This document shows positions 52,435-61,789 of a stretch of 64,000 nt of DNA, in pieces. This stretch comes from Kutzneria kofuensis (GTDB lineage Bacteria > Actinomycetota > Actinomycetes > Mycobacteriales > Pseudonocardiaceae), in contig NZ_JACHIR010000001.1 of assembly GCF_014203355.1 (NCBI RefSeq), positions 3,722,038 through 3,786,037 of the forward strand, in the 5' to 3' direction. The notes under the pieces were generated by a model. It made no database searches. It had not been told where the DNA came from and saw nothing but the letters and a program-made list of their open reading frames with translations. Within the stretch, counting starts at the first letter, position 1. Each line of letters starts with the position of its first letter. Both the position numbers and the translations under genes were made by a program.

Positions 52435-53444
52435 AGCCGCACCAGCCGCTTGCGCCGGACGATGCCGACGAACACCGGTGCCCCGATCAACGCCAGCACG
52501 ATGCCCACCTGGAGTTCGCTCGGCCAGGCGATCACCCGGCCGATGATGTCGGCGACCAGCAGCAGCACCGCGCCGATCAGCCCGGAGTAGGGCAGCAGCC
52601 AGCGGTGGTCGGGGCCGGTGACGAACCGGGCGACGTGCGGCACCACCAGGCCGACGAAGCCGATCGGCCCGCACGCCGCGACCGCGCCGCCGGTGAGCAA
52701 CGTGATCGCGACCAGGCCGAGCAGCCGGGTCCGCAGCACGTGCTGGCCGATGGAGCGGGCCACGTCCTCGCCGAGCGACAGCGCGTTCAGGCCGGGCGCG
52801 TTGGCCAGCGCCAGCACCAGGCCCGCGGCCAGGAACGGCAGCACCTGCCCGATGACCACGGGGTCGCGGCCGGCCACCGCGCCGACCCGCCAGAACCGGA
52901 ACGCCTCCAGGCTCTGCTGGTCGATCACGGCCATTGCCGAGATCAGGCCGACCATCAGCGCGCTGACCGCGGCCCCTGCCAGCGCCAGGGTCAGCGGCGT
53001 CGGCCCGCCCCGGCCGGCACTTCCGAGCAGGAACACCAGTCCGGTGGTCGCGATCGCACCGATGAACGCCAGCCAGACGTAGCTGTACAGGCTGGTCATG
53101 CCGAACGCGAAGATGCCGACCACGACGGCGAACGCGGCGCCGCTGGTGACGCCGAGCAGGCCGGGATCGGCGAGCGGGTTGCGGGTGTGCCCCTGGATCA
53201 GGGAGCCGGCGATGCCGAGCGCGACGCCGGCCAGCACGGCCAGTTCGGTCCGGGGGACGCGCAGGGACCGGATGATGATGTCGTTCTCGGTGCCGGTCGG
53301 CGCGACCAGTCCGTGCCACACCGCGTCCAGACCGATCGGCTTGGAGCCGATGGCGATGCTGGCCAGGCCGGCCAGCACGGCCAGCCCGAGCAGGACGAGG
53401 AGCCCGACGATGCGGCGACGACGTCGCCGCGCGAGTGCACCCAC
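52431..53444 (-). CDS. Iron-siderophore ABC transporter permease (FecCD family, first)
   Basis: 337 aa with a basic N-terminus (ALARRRRRRIVG) and about nine helices. The BtuC-type motifs are RVPRTELAVLAGVALGIAGSLIQGHTRNPLADPGLLGVTSGAAFAV and GPIGFVGLVVPHVAR. First gene of the operon. An IdeR/DtxR-like box lies ~18 bases upstream of its start, so expression should rise when iron is low. Confidence 0.92.
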   Translation of the reverse strand: MGALARRRRRRIVGLLVLLGLAVLAGLASIAIGSKPIGLDAVWHGLVAPTGTENDIIIRSLRVPRTELAVLAGVALGIAGSLIQGHTRNPLADPGLLGVTSGAAFAVVVGIFAFGMTSLYSYVWLAFIGAIATTGLVFLLGSAGRGGPTPLTLALAGAAVSALMVGLISAMAVIDQQSLEAFRFWRVGAVAGRDPVVIGQVLPFLAAGLVLALANAPGLNALSLGEDVARSIGQHVLRTRLLGLVAITLLTGGAVAACGPIGFVGLVVPHVARFVTGPDHRWLLPYSGLIGAVLLLVADIIGRVIAWPSELQVGIVLALIGAPVFVGIVRRKRLVRL

Positions 53445-53461
53445 CAGCCCTCCTCTCCGAC

Positions 53462-53480
53462 TTTGGTTAGCCTAAGCGCA
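53462..53480 (-). promoter_or_regulatory. IdeR/DtxR-like iron box
   Basis: On the minus strand GCGCTTAGGCTAACCAAAG matches the DtxR/IdeR core AGGTTAGSCTAACC at 12 of 14 positions (TTAGGCTAACC intact). It lies immediately upstream of the siderophore permease operon. Confidence 0.6.
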
Positions 53481-53529
53481 GTCGGGGGAGGGTAAGCGAA
53501 GGGGCGGCGGCGGGGGTCCGGGCAAGCGA

Positions 53530-53554
53530 AGGGGCCGCCCGGCGGGCGGCCCCT
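53530..53554 (-). terminator. lsr2 terminator
   Basis: AGGGGCCGCCC and GGGCGGCCCCT form an 11-bp perfect stem with a 3-base loop, 21 bases past the lsr2 stop on the minus strand. Confidence 0.8.
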
Positions 53555-53574
53555 CGCGACGGGAAAACCGGTGT

Positions 53575-53925
53575 TCAGGCCTGCTGGTGGTAAGCGTCCA
53601 GCACCTCGGCCGGGATGCGGCCCCGGTCGGACACCTTCATGCCCTGCTTGCGGGCCCATTCCCTGATCGCCTGGTTCTGCTCGCGGTCCGCCGCGGCCGG
53701 GCGGGCCTTGCTCACGCCGCCCAGCGCCCGGCCGGCCACCCGCTTGCGGCCACCGGAACGGCGGGCCGACGCGACGAATGACGCCAATCCGTCGCGCAGC
53801 TTGTTCGCATTCGCCGAGGAAAGATCGATCTGGTACGACACGCCATCGAGTGCGAACTCGAGAGTCTCACTGGCCTCGGACCCGTCCAGGTCGTCGATCA
53901 GGGCGACAGTCACCTTCTGCGCCAT
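53575..53925 (-). CDS. lsr2: Lsr2 nucleoid-associated silencing protein
   Basis: 116 aa. The N-terminal oligomerisation domain ([35 protein letters not shown]) and C-terminal AT-rich-DNA-binding domain with the RGR minor-groove motif at 101-103 ([18 protein letters not shown]) are both complete. Lsr2 silences horizontally acquired AT-rich DNA and bridges DNA in actinobacteria. A promoter with TTGACG and GCTAAT lies ~75 bases upstream. Located downstream of lysS as in Mycobacterium. Confidence 0.96.
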   Translation of the reverse strand: MAQKVTVALIDDLDGSEASETLEFALDGVSYQIDLSSANANKLRDGLASFVASARRSGGRKRVAGRALGGVSKARPAAADREQNQAIREWARKQGMKVSDRGRIPAEVLDAYHQQA

Positions 53926-53996
53926 GAGCGGCCTCCTACACCAAGTACGCCGCGGAAAGGTATCGGCGGCTGCCCGGAAATCTGCCTCGGGGACAG

Positions 53997-54025
53997 ATTA
54001 GCGCATATGTATCGCGCCCCGTCAA
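53997..54025 (-). promoter_or_regulatory. Candidate lsr2 promoter
   Basis: On the minus strand TTGACG (54025-54020), a 17-base spacer and GCTAAT (54002-53997) fit a housekeeping sigma promoter. Transcription would begin near 53990, ~65 bases before the lsr2 ATG. Confidence 0.45.
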
Positions 54026-54044
54026 TGGCAGCCGCCGAAACACC

Positions 54045-55553
54045 TCATTCGGGTCGCACGAGTGGGAACAGGATCGTCTCCCGGATACCGAGACCGGTGA
54101 GCGCCATCAGGAGGCGATCGATGCCCATTCCGACACCACCGCTCGGTGGCATTCCGTACTCCAACGAACGCAGAAAGTCCTCATCCACCGGCATCGCCTC
54201 GGCGTCGCCGGCCGCGGCCAGCCGCGCCTGGTCGGTCAGCCGCTGCCGCTCGACCACCGGATCGACCAGCTCGGAGTAACCGGTGGCCAGCTCGAATCCG
54301 CGGACGTAGAGGTCCCACTTCTCGGCAAGTCCCGGCGTATCCCGGTGCTCACGGGTCAGCGGCGAGGTCTCCACCGGGAAATCGCGCACGAATGTCGGCG
54401 CGTGCAGGTGGTCGCCGACGAGGTGCTCCCACAGTTCTTCGACGAGCTTTCCGTGGCCGAGCTTCGGATCCACCTCGAGGCCGCGCGAGTCGGCGTGCTT
54501 GCGCAGCAGCTCGGCCGGGGTCTGCGGGGTGATCTCCGAGTCCAGCGCCTCGGACAGCGACCCGTACATCGTCAGCGACGTCCAGTCGCCGGACAGGTCG
54601 TACTCGGTGCCGTCGGCCAGCGTGACGACCTGCGTGCCCAGCACCGCCTGCGCGGCCTCCTGGATCAGCTGCCTGGTCAGCACGGCCATCGAGTCGTAGG
54701 TGCCATAAGCCTGGTAGAACTCGAGCATCGCGAACTCCGGCGAGTGCGAGGAGTCGGATCCCTCGTTCCGGAAGTTCCTGTTGATCTCGAAGACCTTCTC
54801 GATACCGCCGACCACACAGCGCTTGAGGTAAAGCTCCGGCGCGATCCGCAGGAACAGGTCAATGCCGAGCGCGTTCGAGTGCGTGACGAACGGACGAGCG
54901 GTCGCGCCGCCCTGCAACGTTTGCAGCATCGGCGTCTCGACTTCGAGGAAACCCCGGCTGTGGAACGATTCACGTAGCGATCGCACAACGCCGGCCCTTG
55001 TCCGCACCGTCTCCATGGCCTGCGGCCGCAGGATCAGGTCGACGTAACGCTGACGAATGCGCGTTTCCTCGGCGAGGTCCTTGTGCGCTACCGGCAACGG
55101 GCGAACTGACTTGGCCGCCATCCGCCACTCGTCGGCCATCACCGAGAGTTCACCGCGGCGGGAGGTGATGACCTCGCCGTGGACAAATACGTGATCGCCC
55201 AGGTCGACGGTGGACTTCCAGTCGGAAAGGGCCTGTTCGCCGACCTGCGCGAGGCTCAGCATCGCCTGCAGTTCGGTTCCGTCGCCCTCACGCAACGTGG
55301 CGAAGCAGAGCTTGCCGGTGTTGCGGATGAACATCACCCGGCCGGTCACGCCGACGATGTCGCCGGTCGCGGTGTCCGGCGGCAGATCTGTGTGCGATTC
55401 ACGCACCTCGCGCAGCGTGTGGGTGCGCGGCAGCTCGACCGGATAGGGCGACACACCCTGTTCCAACATCCGCTCACGCTTCTCCCGGCGGATGCGGAGC
55501 TGCTCGGGAAGGTCGTCGTCCGTGGCGGAATGGGGAGGGTTGTGTTCGACCAC
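54045..55553 (-). CDS. lysS: Lysyl-tRNA synthetase (class II)
   Basis: 502 aa. N-terminal OB anticodon-binding domain ([26 protein letters not shown]). Class II motifs: motif 1 [10 protein letters not shown], motif 2 [26 protein letters not shown] (FRNE) and motif 3 [31 protein letters not shown] is typical. GTG start at 55553. Complete. Same orientation and order as lsr2 and clpC. Confidence 0.96.
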   Translation of the reverse strand: MVEHNPPHSATDDDLPEQLRIRREKRERMLEQGVSPYPVELPRTHTLREVRESHTDLPPDTATGDIVGVTGRVMFIRNTGKLCFATLREGDGTELQAMLSLAQVGEQALSDWKSTVDLGDHVFVHGEVITSRRGELSVMADEWRMAAKSVRPLPVAHKDLAEETRIRQRYVDLILRPQAMETVRTRAGVVRSLRESFHSRGFLEVETPMLQTLQGGATARPFVTHSNALGIDLFLRIAPELYLKRCVVGGIEKVFEINRNFRNEGSDSSHSPEFAMLEFYQAYGTYDSMAVLTRQLIQEAAQAVLGTQVVTLADGTEYDLSGDWTSLTMYGSLSEALDSEITPQTPAELLRKHADSRGLEVDPKLGHGKLVEELWEHLVGDHLHAPTFVRDFPVETSPLTREHRDTPGLAEKWDLYVRGFELATGYSELVDPVVERQRLTDQARLAAAGDAEAMPVDEDFLRSLEYGMPPSGGVGMGIDRLLMALTGLGIRETILFPLVRPE

Positions 55554-55610
55554 GGCTCACAAGGTTACGGACCCACCGCCCGTTACCACGAACCGGATAA
55601 CTTCGAGGGC

Positions 55611-56360
55611 ATGGCAGGCGATGAGTTGATCTCAAGGCGGGCGTCGTCGTTCGGCAGCCGGGCGGCCGACTATGCGGAGCACCGTCCCGACTACCCGGTC
55701 GATGCGGTGCGCTGGGCCCTGGCGCCGGTGGACGAGCCGAAGGTGCTGGATCTCGCCGCCGGCACCGGCAAGCTGACCGCGGTGATCACGTCCCTCGGGT
55801 ACGAGGCCGTGGCCGTCGAGCCCGACGACGCGATGCGGGCGGAGCTGACGGCGCGGATGCCGGAGGTCACCGCTTTGGCCGGCACCGCCGAGCAGATCCC
55901 GCTGCCGGACGCCTCCGTGGACGCGGTGCTCGTAGGGCAGGCCATGCACTGGTTCGATCACGAGCACGCGCTGCCCGAGATCGGCCGGGTGCTGCGGCCC
56001 GGCGGCGTGCTCGCCGGGGTGTGGAACGACGACGACTTCAGCGTGGAGTGGGTCGCCGGCATGGACCAGATCCACACCGCGGTCCGGCCCGGCACCACCA
56101 CCCGCGGCATCTCCATCGCCGTGGAGTTCGGGCCGTTCGCCGAGCTCGAACGGGCCGAGTTCCGGCACAGCCAGCGGCGGACCGCCGAGTCGCTGGTCGC
56201 CACCGCCAAGACGCACTCGCTGTTCCTGACGATGGCGGAGCCGGAGCGCACGGAGACGCTGAACCGGATGCTGGCGTACCTGAAGTCCCGGCCGGAGACC
56301 GCCGACGGCGAGTTCGACTACCCGCTGCGCACGATCGTCCTGCGCACAATCCGCGTCTGA
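55611..56360 (+). CDS. Class I SAM-dependent methyltransferase
   Basis: 249 aa. SSFGSRAADYAEHRPDYP opens the UbiE/TAM-like group. Motif I is VLDLAAGTGKLTAVITSLGYEAVAVEPDD, followed by QIPLPDASVDAVLVGQAMHWFD and RVLRPGGVLAGVWND. The HWFD variant is common in actinobacterial members of unknown substrate. ATG 55611 follows CGAGGGC. Divergent from lysS. Confidence 0.87.
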   Translation: MAGDELISRRASSFGSRAADYAEHRPDYPVDAVRWALAPVDEPKVLDLAAGTGKLTAVITSLGYEAVAVEPDDAMRAELTARMPEVTALAGTAEQIPLPDASVDAVLVGQAMHWFDHEHALPEIGRVLRPGGVLAGVWNDDDFSVEWVAGMDQIHTAVRPGTTTRGISIAVEFGPFAELERAEFRHSQRRTAESLVATAKTHSLFLTMAEPERTETLNRMLAYLKSRPETADGEFDYPLRTIVLRTIRV

Positions 56361-56375
56361 CTCCCCGCCTCGCCC

Positions 56376-56421
56376 TGCCACATGCGGCGCGCATGTGACG
56401 CCTGGAGGCAAGTATGTGGCA
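56376..56421. terminator. Nested hairpins between convergent methyltransferase and coaX
   Basis: CACATGC (56379-56385)/GCATGTG (56391-56397), and alternatively TGCCACAT (56376-56383)/ATGTGGCA (56414-56421), fill the 64-base gap between convergent genes. Confidence 0.5.
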
Positions 56422-56424
56422 CAA

Positions 56425-57198
56425 CTAGGCCATGTTGCGTTCGTAGGCCAGGCGCAGCCCGAGCAGCGTCAGCTCGGGGACGTGGTGCTTGATCGTCTCC
56501 GACTCGCTGACCACGAGCGGGGCCAGGCCGCCGGTGCCGATCACGTTGACCGGCCCGGACCCGCCGGCCTCCAACTCGGCGGTGATCCGCCGGACCAGGC
56601 CGTCGACCTGGCCGGCGAAGCCGTAGAGGATGCCGGACTGCAGGCACTCCACCGTGTTCTTGCCGATCACCGACCGGGGCCGCACCAGCTCCACCTTGCG
56701 CAGCTGCGCGGCCCGCGCGGCCAGCGCGTCGACGGAGATCTCGATGCCGGGGGCGAACGCCCCGCCGATGAACTCCCCCTTGGCGGTGGAGACGTCGATG
56801 TTGGTGGACGTGCCGAAGTCGACGACTATGCAGGCGGTGCCGAACAGGTGGTGAGCGGCCATCGTGTTGACGAGACGGTCACCGCCCACCTCCCTCGGGT
56901 TGTCCACCAGCAGCGGCACGCCGGTGCGCACCCCCGGCCCGATCACGATCCGCGGCACGTCGCCGTAGTAGCGGCCGAGCATGACGCGTAGTTCCCGCAG
57001 CACCGCCGGCACGGTCGACAGCGCGGAAACGCCGGTCACCTTGTCGGCCAGCGGGCCGAGCATGCCGCGCATGCCCAGCGCCAGCTCGTCGGCGGTCATC
57101 CGTGCGTCGGTCCGCATCCGCCAGTCGCGCACCAGCTCCTCGTCCCGGTACATGCCGAGCGAGATGTTGGTGTTGCCGATGTCGACGCACAGCAGCAC
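56425..57198 (-). CDS. coaX: Type III pantothenate kinase
   Basis: 257 aa. ASKHA-fold phosphate loop LLCVDIGNTNISLGMY (DIGNTN at 6-11), [35 protein letters not shown] and GGAFAPGIEISVDALAARAAQL. First step of CoA synthesis from pantothenate. GTG 57198 is 6 bases from the panD stop. The operon therefore takes substrate straight from PanC to kinase. Confidence 0.95.
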   Translation of the reverse strand: MLLCVDIGNTNISLGMYRDEELVRDWRMRTDARMTADELALGMRGMLGPLADKVTGVSALSTVPAVLRELRVMLGRYYGDVPRIVIGPGVRTGVPLLVDNPREVGGDRLVNTMAAHHLFGTACIVVDFGTSTNIDVSTAKGEFIGGAFAPGIEISVDALAARAAQLRKVELVRPRSVIGKNTVECLQSGILYGFAGQVDGLVRRITAELEAGGSGPVNVIGTGGLAPLVVSESETIKHHVPELTLLGLRLAYERNMA

Positions 57199-57204
57199 GG
57201 GTGG

Positions 57205-57669
57205 TTACGCCTCCGCCTGCAGCAGCGCGTCCAGGCGGGCCGCGTCGGAGGTCTCGGCGTGCACCTCGGCGCCGGAGCTCAGGCCCGAGCCGGCCGGCGC
57301 GTGCGCCGGGTCGTCGCCCCGGTCCAGCACCTTGTTGTCGGCGTCGACGAACACGATCTTCGGCCGGTAGGCGATGGACTCGATCTCGTCCATCACCCCG
57401 TACGAGATCAGGATGACCAGGTCGCCGGGGTGCACCAGGTGCGCGGCGGCGCCGTTGATGCCGATCACGCCGCTGCCCCGCTCACCGGGGATGACGTAGG
57501 TCTCCAGCCGCGCCCCGTTGGTCACGTCGACGATCGCCACCTGCTCGCCGGGCAGCAGGTCGGCCGCCTGCATCAGGTCCTCGTCGATGGTGACGGAGCC
57601 GACGTAGTTCAGGTCCGCCTGGGTGACGGTGGCTCTGTGGATCTTGGACTTCAGCATCGTGCGGAACAT
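57205..57669 (-). CDS. panD: Aspartate 1-decarboxylase proenzyme
   Basis: 154 aa. Self-cleavage site G24-S25 in YVGSV generates the pyruvoyl group. [46 protein letters not shown] and [12 protein letters not shown] are conserved. Makes beta-alanine for pantothenate. Compared with the ~126-139 aa usual, it has a C-terminal tail of ~20 residues ([19 protein letters not shown]). Lies 15 bases after panC. Confidence 0.95.
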   Translation of the reverse strand: MFRTMLKSKIHRATVTQADLNYVGSVTIDEDLMQAADLLPGEQVAIVDVTNGARLETYVIPGERGSGVIGINGAAAHLVHPGDLVILISYGVMDEIESIAYRPKIVFVDADNKVLDRGDDPAHAPAGSGLSSGAEVHAETSDAARLDALLQAEA

Positions 57670-57684
57670 GTCGTCCCTCCCCTC

Positions 57685-58575
57685 CTACTGGTTCGCGACC
57701 ACGGCGCCGAGCTGCACCGCGGCGTTGTCGATCAGCCGGGTGTCCCCGACCCTGGCGGCGACCAGCAGCCGCGCGTCCCCACTGGCCGGCGCCGGGCCGA
57801 GGTCGGGCGAACGCAGCTCCAGGTAGAACACGTCCACCCCGTCCTGCGCGGCCAACACGTCGCCGGCCGCCTTCAGCACCGCCTCCGCTCCGTCGAAGCC
57901 GGCGTGCCGGCCCGCGGCCAGCGCGGCGGACAGCGCCACCGCGGCCTCCCGCTGCTGCTCGGACAGGTAGACGTTGCGCGAGGACAGGGCCAGGCCGTCG
58001 GCCTCCCTGATCGTCGGCACGCCCACGACCTGCACGTCGAAGTGCAGCTCGCGGACCATCCGCCGGATCAGCGTCAGCTGCTGGTAGTCCTTCTCCCCGA
58101 AAAAGGCCATGTCCGGCCGGACGATGTTGAACAGCTTGGCCACCACCGTCAGCACGCCGGCGAAGTGGCCCTTGCGCACCTGGCCCTCCAGCTCGTCGCC
58201 GAGCGGACCCGGGTGCACGGTGATCTGCGGCGTCTCCGGGTAGATGTCCTCGACGCCGGGCGTGAACGCCAGCTCCACGCCCTCGGCGCGGAGCTTGTCC
58301 AGGTCCGCCTCCAGCGGTCGCGGGTAGCGGTCGATGTCCTCTCCTGCCCCGAACTGCAACGGGTTCACGAAGATCGACACCACCACGACGGTGCCGGCCA
58401 GCCGGCGCGCCCGCCGGATCAGCTCCAGGTGGCCCTCGTGCAGCGCGCCCATGGTCGGCACCAGCACCACCTTGCGGCCCGCGGTGCGCAGCGCCCTGGT
58501 GACCCGGCCCAGCTTCTCCGGGCTGGAGTGCACGGTCAGCTGCCCGGGCGCGTAGTCGGTCCGGGTCAGGTTCAT
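57685..58575 (-). CDS. panC: Pantothenate synthetase
   Basis: 296 aa. ATP-dependent condensation of pantoate and beta-alanine. [18 protein letters not shown] carries the nucleotide-binding HxGH motif (H46, H49). [50 protein letters not shown] and [11 protein letters not shown] follow. The start overlaps the stop of the DUF2520 gene by 4 bases (ATGA). Confidence 0.96.
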   Translation of the reverse strand: MNLTRTDYAPGQLTVHSSPEKLGRVTRALRTAGRKVVLVPTMGALHEGHLELIRRARRLAGTVVVVSIFVNPLQFGAGEDIDRYPRPLEADLDKLRAEGVELAFTPGVEDIYPETPQITVHPGPLGDELEGQVRKGHFAGVLTVVAKLFNIVRPDMAFFGEKDYQQLTLIRRMVRELHFDVQVVGVPTIREADGLALSSRNVYLSEQQREAAVALSAALAAGRHAGFDGAEAVLKAAGDVLAAQDGVDVFYLELRSPDLGPAPASGDARLLVAARVGDTRLIDNAAVQLGAVVANQ

Positions 58576-59465
58576 CTCTCGGTCTCCTCGTCGAGCACGG
58601 AAAGGATCTCGGGCACAGCGTCCGCCCGCAGCACGCCGGCGTCGGCGGCCCGGTGCGCGGTGCGGCGGGCCAGCGCCAGGTAGGCCGGCACGGTGTCGGG
58701 CGACGTCTCGCGCAGCACGGCGACGTGCTTACGCACGGTGCCGACGTCGCCGCGGGCGACCGGACCGGTCAGCGCGCGGTCGCCGTGCCGCAGCGCGTTG
58801 TCCAGCGCCGCCGACAGCAGCGGGCTGATCACCCGCTCCGCCGGCTCGATGCCCGCGTTGCGCAGCAGGTCCACGCATTCGGTGACCAGCGTGGCCAGGT
58901 GGTTGGCGCCGTGCGTCAGGGCCGCGTGGTAGAGCGGGCGGACCGGCTCCGGCACCCGCACCGGCTCCGCGCCCATCTCCACGACCAGCGCCTCGCCGAC
59001 GTTCCAGCCGGCCAGGTCGTCCTCGTTCGCCGTGACGCCGACGCAGCAGGCCACGACTCGGTGCAGGTCCTCGGCGCGGCCGGTGAACGTCATCGCCGGG
59101 TGCAGCGCCAGCGGCAGCACCCCGACCTCGGCGGCGGGCTTGAGCACATCGACGCCGTGCGCCCCGGAGGTGTGCACCACGATCTGCCCGGCGCGCAGCG
59201 AATCCGTCGCCACCAGGCCTCGAACCAGGCCGCCCAGCGCGTCGTCCGGCACGGCCAGCAACACGAGGTCCGCCCGCGCCGCAACCTCGTCCGGCGGCAG
59301 CAGCGGCACGTCCGGCAGCAGCTCCTCGGCCCGGCGCACCGACGCCTTGGACACGCCGGACGCCGCGACGACGACGTGGCCCGCCCGGGCCAGCGCGGCG
59401 CCGAGCACCGAGCCGACCCTGCCGGCGGACACCACGCCCACGGCGAGTCGGGCGGGGCGGGTCAT
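58572..59465 (-). CDS. Rossmann-fold/DUF2520 NAD(P)-binding protein
   Basis: 297 aa. N-terminal dinucleotide fold ([29 protein letters not shown]) and helical DUF2520 domain ([40 protein letters not shown]). The layout resembles ketopantoate or 3-hydroxyacid dehydrogenases. Translational coupling to panC, and the lack of panE nearby, suggest a reductase in pantothenate synthesis. That is inference; the family's activity is not established. Same position as mycobacterial Rv3603c. Confidence 0.85.
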   Translation of the reverse strand: MTRPARLAVGVVSAGRVGSVLGAALARAGHVVVAASGVSKASVRRAEELLPDVPLLPPDEVAARADLVLLAVPDDALGGLVRGLVATDSLRAGQIVVHTSGAHGVDVLKPAAEVGVLPLALHPAMTFTGRAEDLHRVVACCVGVTANEDDLAGWNVGEALVVEMGAEPVRVPEPVRPLYHAALTHGANHLATLVTECVDLLRNAGIEPAERVISPLLSAALDNALRHGDRALTGPVARGDVGTVRKHVAVLRETSPDTVPAYLALARRTAHRAADAGVLRADAVPEILSVLDEETER

Positions 59466-59606
59466 GGCAGGAGCTCCCTTATTGCTGTTCCAGGCCCGAT
59501 CAGACGCCGGGTACCGGACCGGACGAGGCTAACCGCAGTTTCCGGCTCAGCTTCGCGGCCGTGACTAGTTTCACGGGTGGCGCCGACAGACGTGAGGCCG
59601 GGTCGG

Positions 59607-60797
59607 TCAAGCGCGCAGACCGTCCGGGCCGTTCTCTCGCCGGTCCAGGTGATGGCGGGTCGCCCGCAGCGCGTCCGGCGCGTTCACCGCCGCCTGCCGT
59701 GCCTCCAGCATCGTCTCCAGCAGCCGCCGCTGCCGCTCGTCGGCGTCCGGGCCGGCGGTGCCGTGCTCGACCGCGTTGCGCAGAAACGCCAACTCCGTCG
59801 CGGCGGTCTGGTACTCGTGCACGGCCTTGGCCGCGTGGCTGCCGGCCCGCTTGCGCACGGCCGTCCGCCAGCCGCGGCGGCCGGTCAGGCTGGACAGCAG
59901 CGACACCTCGCTGGCGGCGATCCAGCCCGCGGCGGCCATGCCCGGCAGCTGCGCGGCGACCACCCGCTGCTCGCGCCGCCGCTGCCACACCACCACCGCC
60001 ACCATCGCGGCCAGGATCGGCAGGATCACAAGGAAGTACACGACCAGGAACGTGTTCGCGCCGCCCAGCGTTGCCGACGAGTTCCACAGCGAGTGCAGCA
60101 GCACCGCGCACAGGTAGCCGACGAGCGGCGCGATCACCCGGACCTTGCTGCTCCGGGTGCGCGCGGCGACGCCGATCCCGATGCCGGTCATGGCCGTGAA
60201 CAGCGGATGCGTGAAGGGCGCGAGCACCCCGCGCAGGATGAACGCGGCGATCACGCCGGTGGTCGCGCTGCCGAAGCCGAACGTCGCGAACACCCGGCCG
60301 AAGTAGTAGATGTTCTCGGTGAACGCGAAGCCGGCCGCGGTGAAGCCGGCGTAGACGATGCCGTCCACCAGGCCGTCGAACTCCTGCCGCCGCCACACCA
60401 GCAGCCCGAGCAGGAACACGCCCTTGGCCGCCTCCTCGGCGATCGGGGCGGAGATCGTCGCCGCGATGGTGTTGCCACCGCCGTGCCCGAACGCGAGGTC
60501 GCCGAGCGCCTCCGCGGTGCTGTTGATCAGCAGCGAGCAGATCGTCGCGCCGCACGCGCCCCAGAGGAAGGCCAGCCACAGCAGCTTCGCCGGCTCGGGC
60601 TCCCACCGGTCGATCCACAGGAACGCGGCGACCACCGGCCCGACCGGCAGCAGGGCGGCGCCCGCGCCGACCGCGACACCGAGCGGGCCGACCTTGCCCA
60701 CGCCGAGTCCCAGCAGGACGAGGGCGGACAGTCCGAGGGCGATCAGTCCGACCACCGGGGCCAGCACGGTCCAGGTCCGTGGCGCTGCTGTCGTCAC
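59607..60797 (-). CDS. PrsW-like intramembrane metalloprotease
   Basis: 396 aa with about eight helices. The PrsW/CAAX-like motifs are APIAEEAAKG (EExxK), FAFTENIYYFGRVF (ExxxY), FTHPLFTAMTGIGIG (His) and VLLHSLWN (H..WN), which assemble the metal site in the membrane. An extra ~110-residue cytoplasmic helical tail follows (RRGWRTAVRKRAGSHAAKAVHEYQ). B. subtilis PrsW cleaves anti-sigma RsiW; the target here is unknown. Confidence 0.87.
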   Translation of the reverse strand: MTTAAPRTWTVLAPVVGLIALGLSALVLLGLGVGKVGPLGVAVGAGAALLPVGPVVAAFLWIDRWEPEPAKLLWLAFLWGACGATICSLLINSTAEALGDLAFGHGGGNTIAATISAPIAEEAAKGVFLLGLLVWRRQEFDGLVDGIVYAGFTAAGFAFTENIYYFGRVFATFGFGSATTGVIAAFILRGVLAPFTHPLFTAMTGIGIGVAARTRSSKVRVIAPLVGYLCAVLLHSLWNSSATLGGANTFLVVYFLVILPILAAMVAVVVWQRRREQRVVAAQLPGMAAAGWIAASEVSLLSSLTGRRGWRTAVRKRAGSHAAKAVHEYQTAATELAFLRNAVEHGTAGPDADERQRRLLETMLEARQAAVNAPDALRATRHHLDRRENGPDGLRA

Positions 60798-60826
60798 GGG
60801 GATGACGATAGGGCCATGGAGTTGAC

Positions 60827-61789
60827 GTGATGGAACTCCCCGACTGGCATTCGGCTTGGCGGGCAGCCCTCTACGGCCCCACGGGCTTCTTCGCCCGCGG
60901 GGCGCGGCCGGCCGACCACTTCCGCACTTCCCCGTTGGTCGGACCGGAACTGGCCGAGGCGGTCGTCGAGCTGCTCGACCGGGTGGACCGGGCCCTGGAC
61001 CGGCCGAATCCGCTGGATTTCGTGGACGTCGGGGCCGGCGGCGGGGAGCTGGCCGCGCAGGTGCACGCCTTGTCCGGACGGTTCGGCGGGCGGCTGCGGG
61101 TGCGGGCCGTCGAGCTGGCCCGGCCGGCGCTGCCGGCCGGTGTCGAGTGGTCGTCGGAACTGCCCGATCAGGTGACGGGCTTGGTCATCGCCCACGAGTG
61201 GCTGGACTCGCTGCCGTGCCGGGTCGTGCAGGTGCACGGGAGCCGGGTCGTGGAGGTCCACGTGTCCGCCGACGGCACGGAATCGTTGGGCGATCCGGTG
61301 TCCTCGGAGTGGCTGGACGCCTGGTGGCCGCTGTCGGCCGAGGGCCAGCGGGCCGAGATCGGGTCGGGGCGGGACGCCGCATGGGCGGACTTGGTGGCAC
61401 GAGTCGCCGCCGGGGCCGCCTTGGCCGTCGACTACGGCCACTTCGCCGGGGCCCGGCCGTTCGCGGGGTCGCTGACCGGTTACCGGTCCGGCCGGCAGGT
61501 CGCGCCCGTGCCGGACGGCAGCTGCGACATCACCGCCCACGTGGCCTTCGACGCCGTCGCGGCCGCGGCCGGACCGTGTGAGCTGCTCACCCAACGGGAA
61601 GCGTTGGCGGCGTTGGGAACGAGTGTCGAGCCGCCCGCCGCCGGGCTCGCCGCGCGGGATCCGCTCGGCTGGCTCGCCGCCTCCGCCCGCGCCGGCCGGG
61701 TCGCCGAGCTGCGCGATCCCGCCGGCCTCGGCGGCTTCCACTGGCTGCTCTGTCCCCGGTCGGCGCCGATCGGCCTCGTGCGAGCATGA
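60827..61789 (+). CDS. MidA/NDUFAF7-like SAM methyltransferase
   Basis: 320 aa. N-terminal GPTGFFARGARPADHFRTSPLVGPELAEAVVEL matches the opening of the NDUFAF7/MidA group (..G.Y....GDF.TSP..). The SAM motif is FVDVGAGGGELAAQVHAL near residue 65. The group's HEWLDSLPCRVV (NE.LDA.P-type) and ALAVDYGHFA segments follow. NDUFAF7 dimethylates an Arg of complex I subunit NDUFS2 (NuoD). Here the next gene, overlapping by 4 bases, is a NuoD-like protein that keeps that Arg. That makes it the probable substrate (inference). GTG 60827 or ATG 60830 as start. Confidence 0.8.
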   Translation: MMELPDWHSAWRAALYGPTGFFARGARPADHFRTSPLVGPELAEAVVELLDRVDRALDRPNPLDFVDVGAGGGELAAQVHALSGRFGGRLRVRAVELARPALPAGVEWSSELPDQVTGLVIAHEWLDSLPCRVVQVHGSRVVEVHVSADGTESLGDPVSSEWLDAWWPLSAEGQRAEIGSGRDAAWADLVARVAAGAALAVDYGHFAGARPFAGSLTGYRSGRQVAPVPDGSCDITAHVAFDAVAAAAGPCELLTQREALAALGTSVEPPAAGLAARDPLGWLAASARAGRVAELRDPAGLGGFHWLLCPRSAPIGLVRA

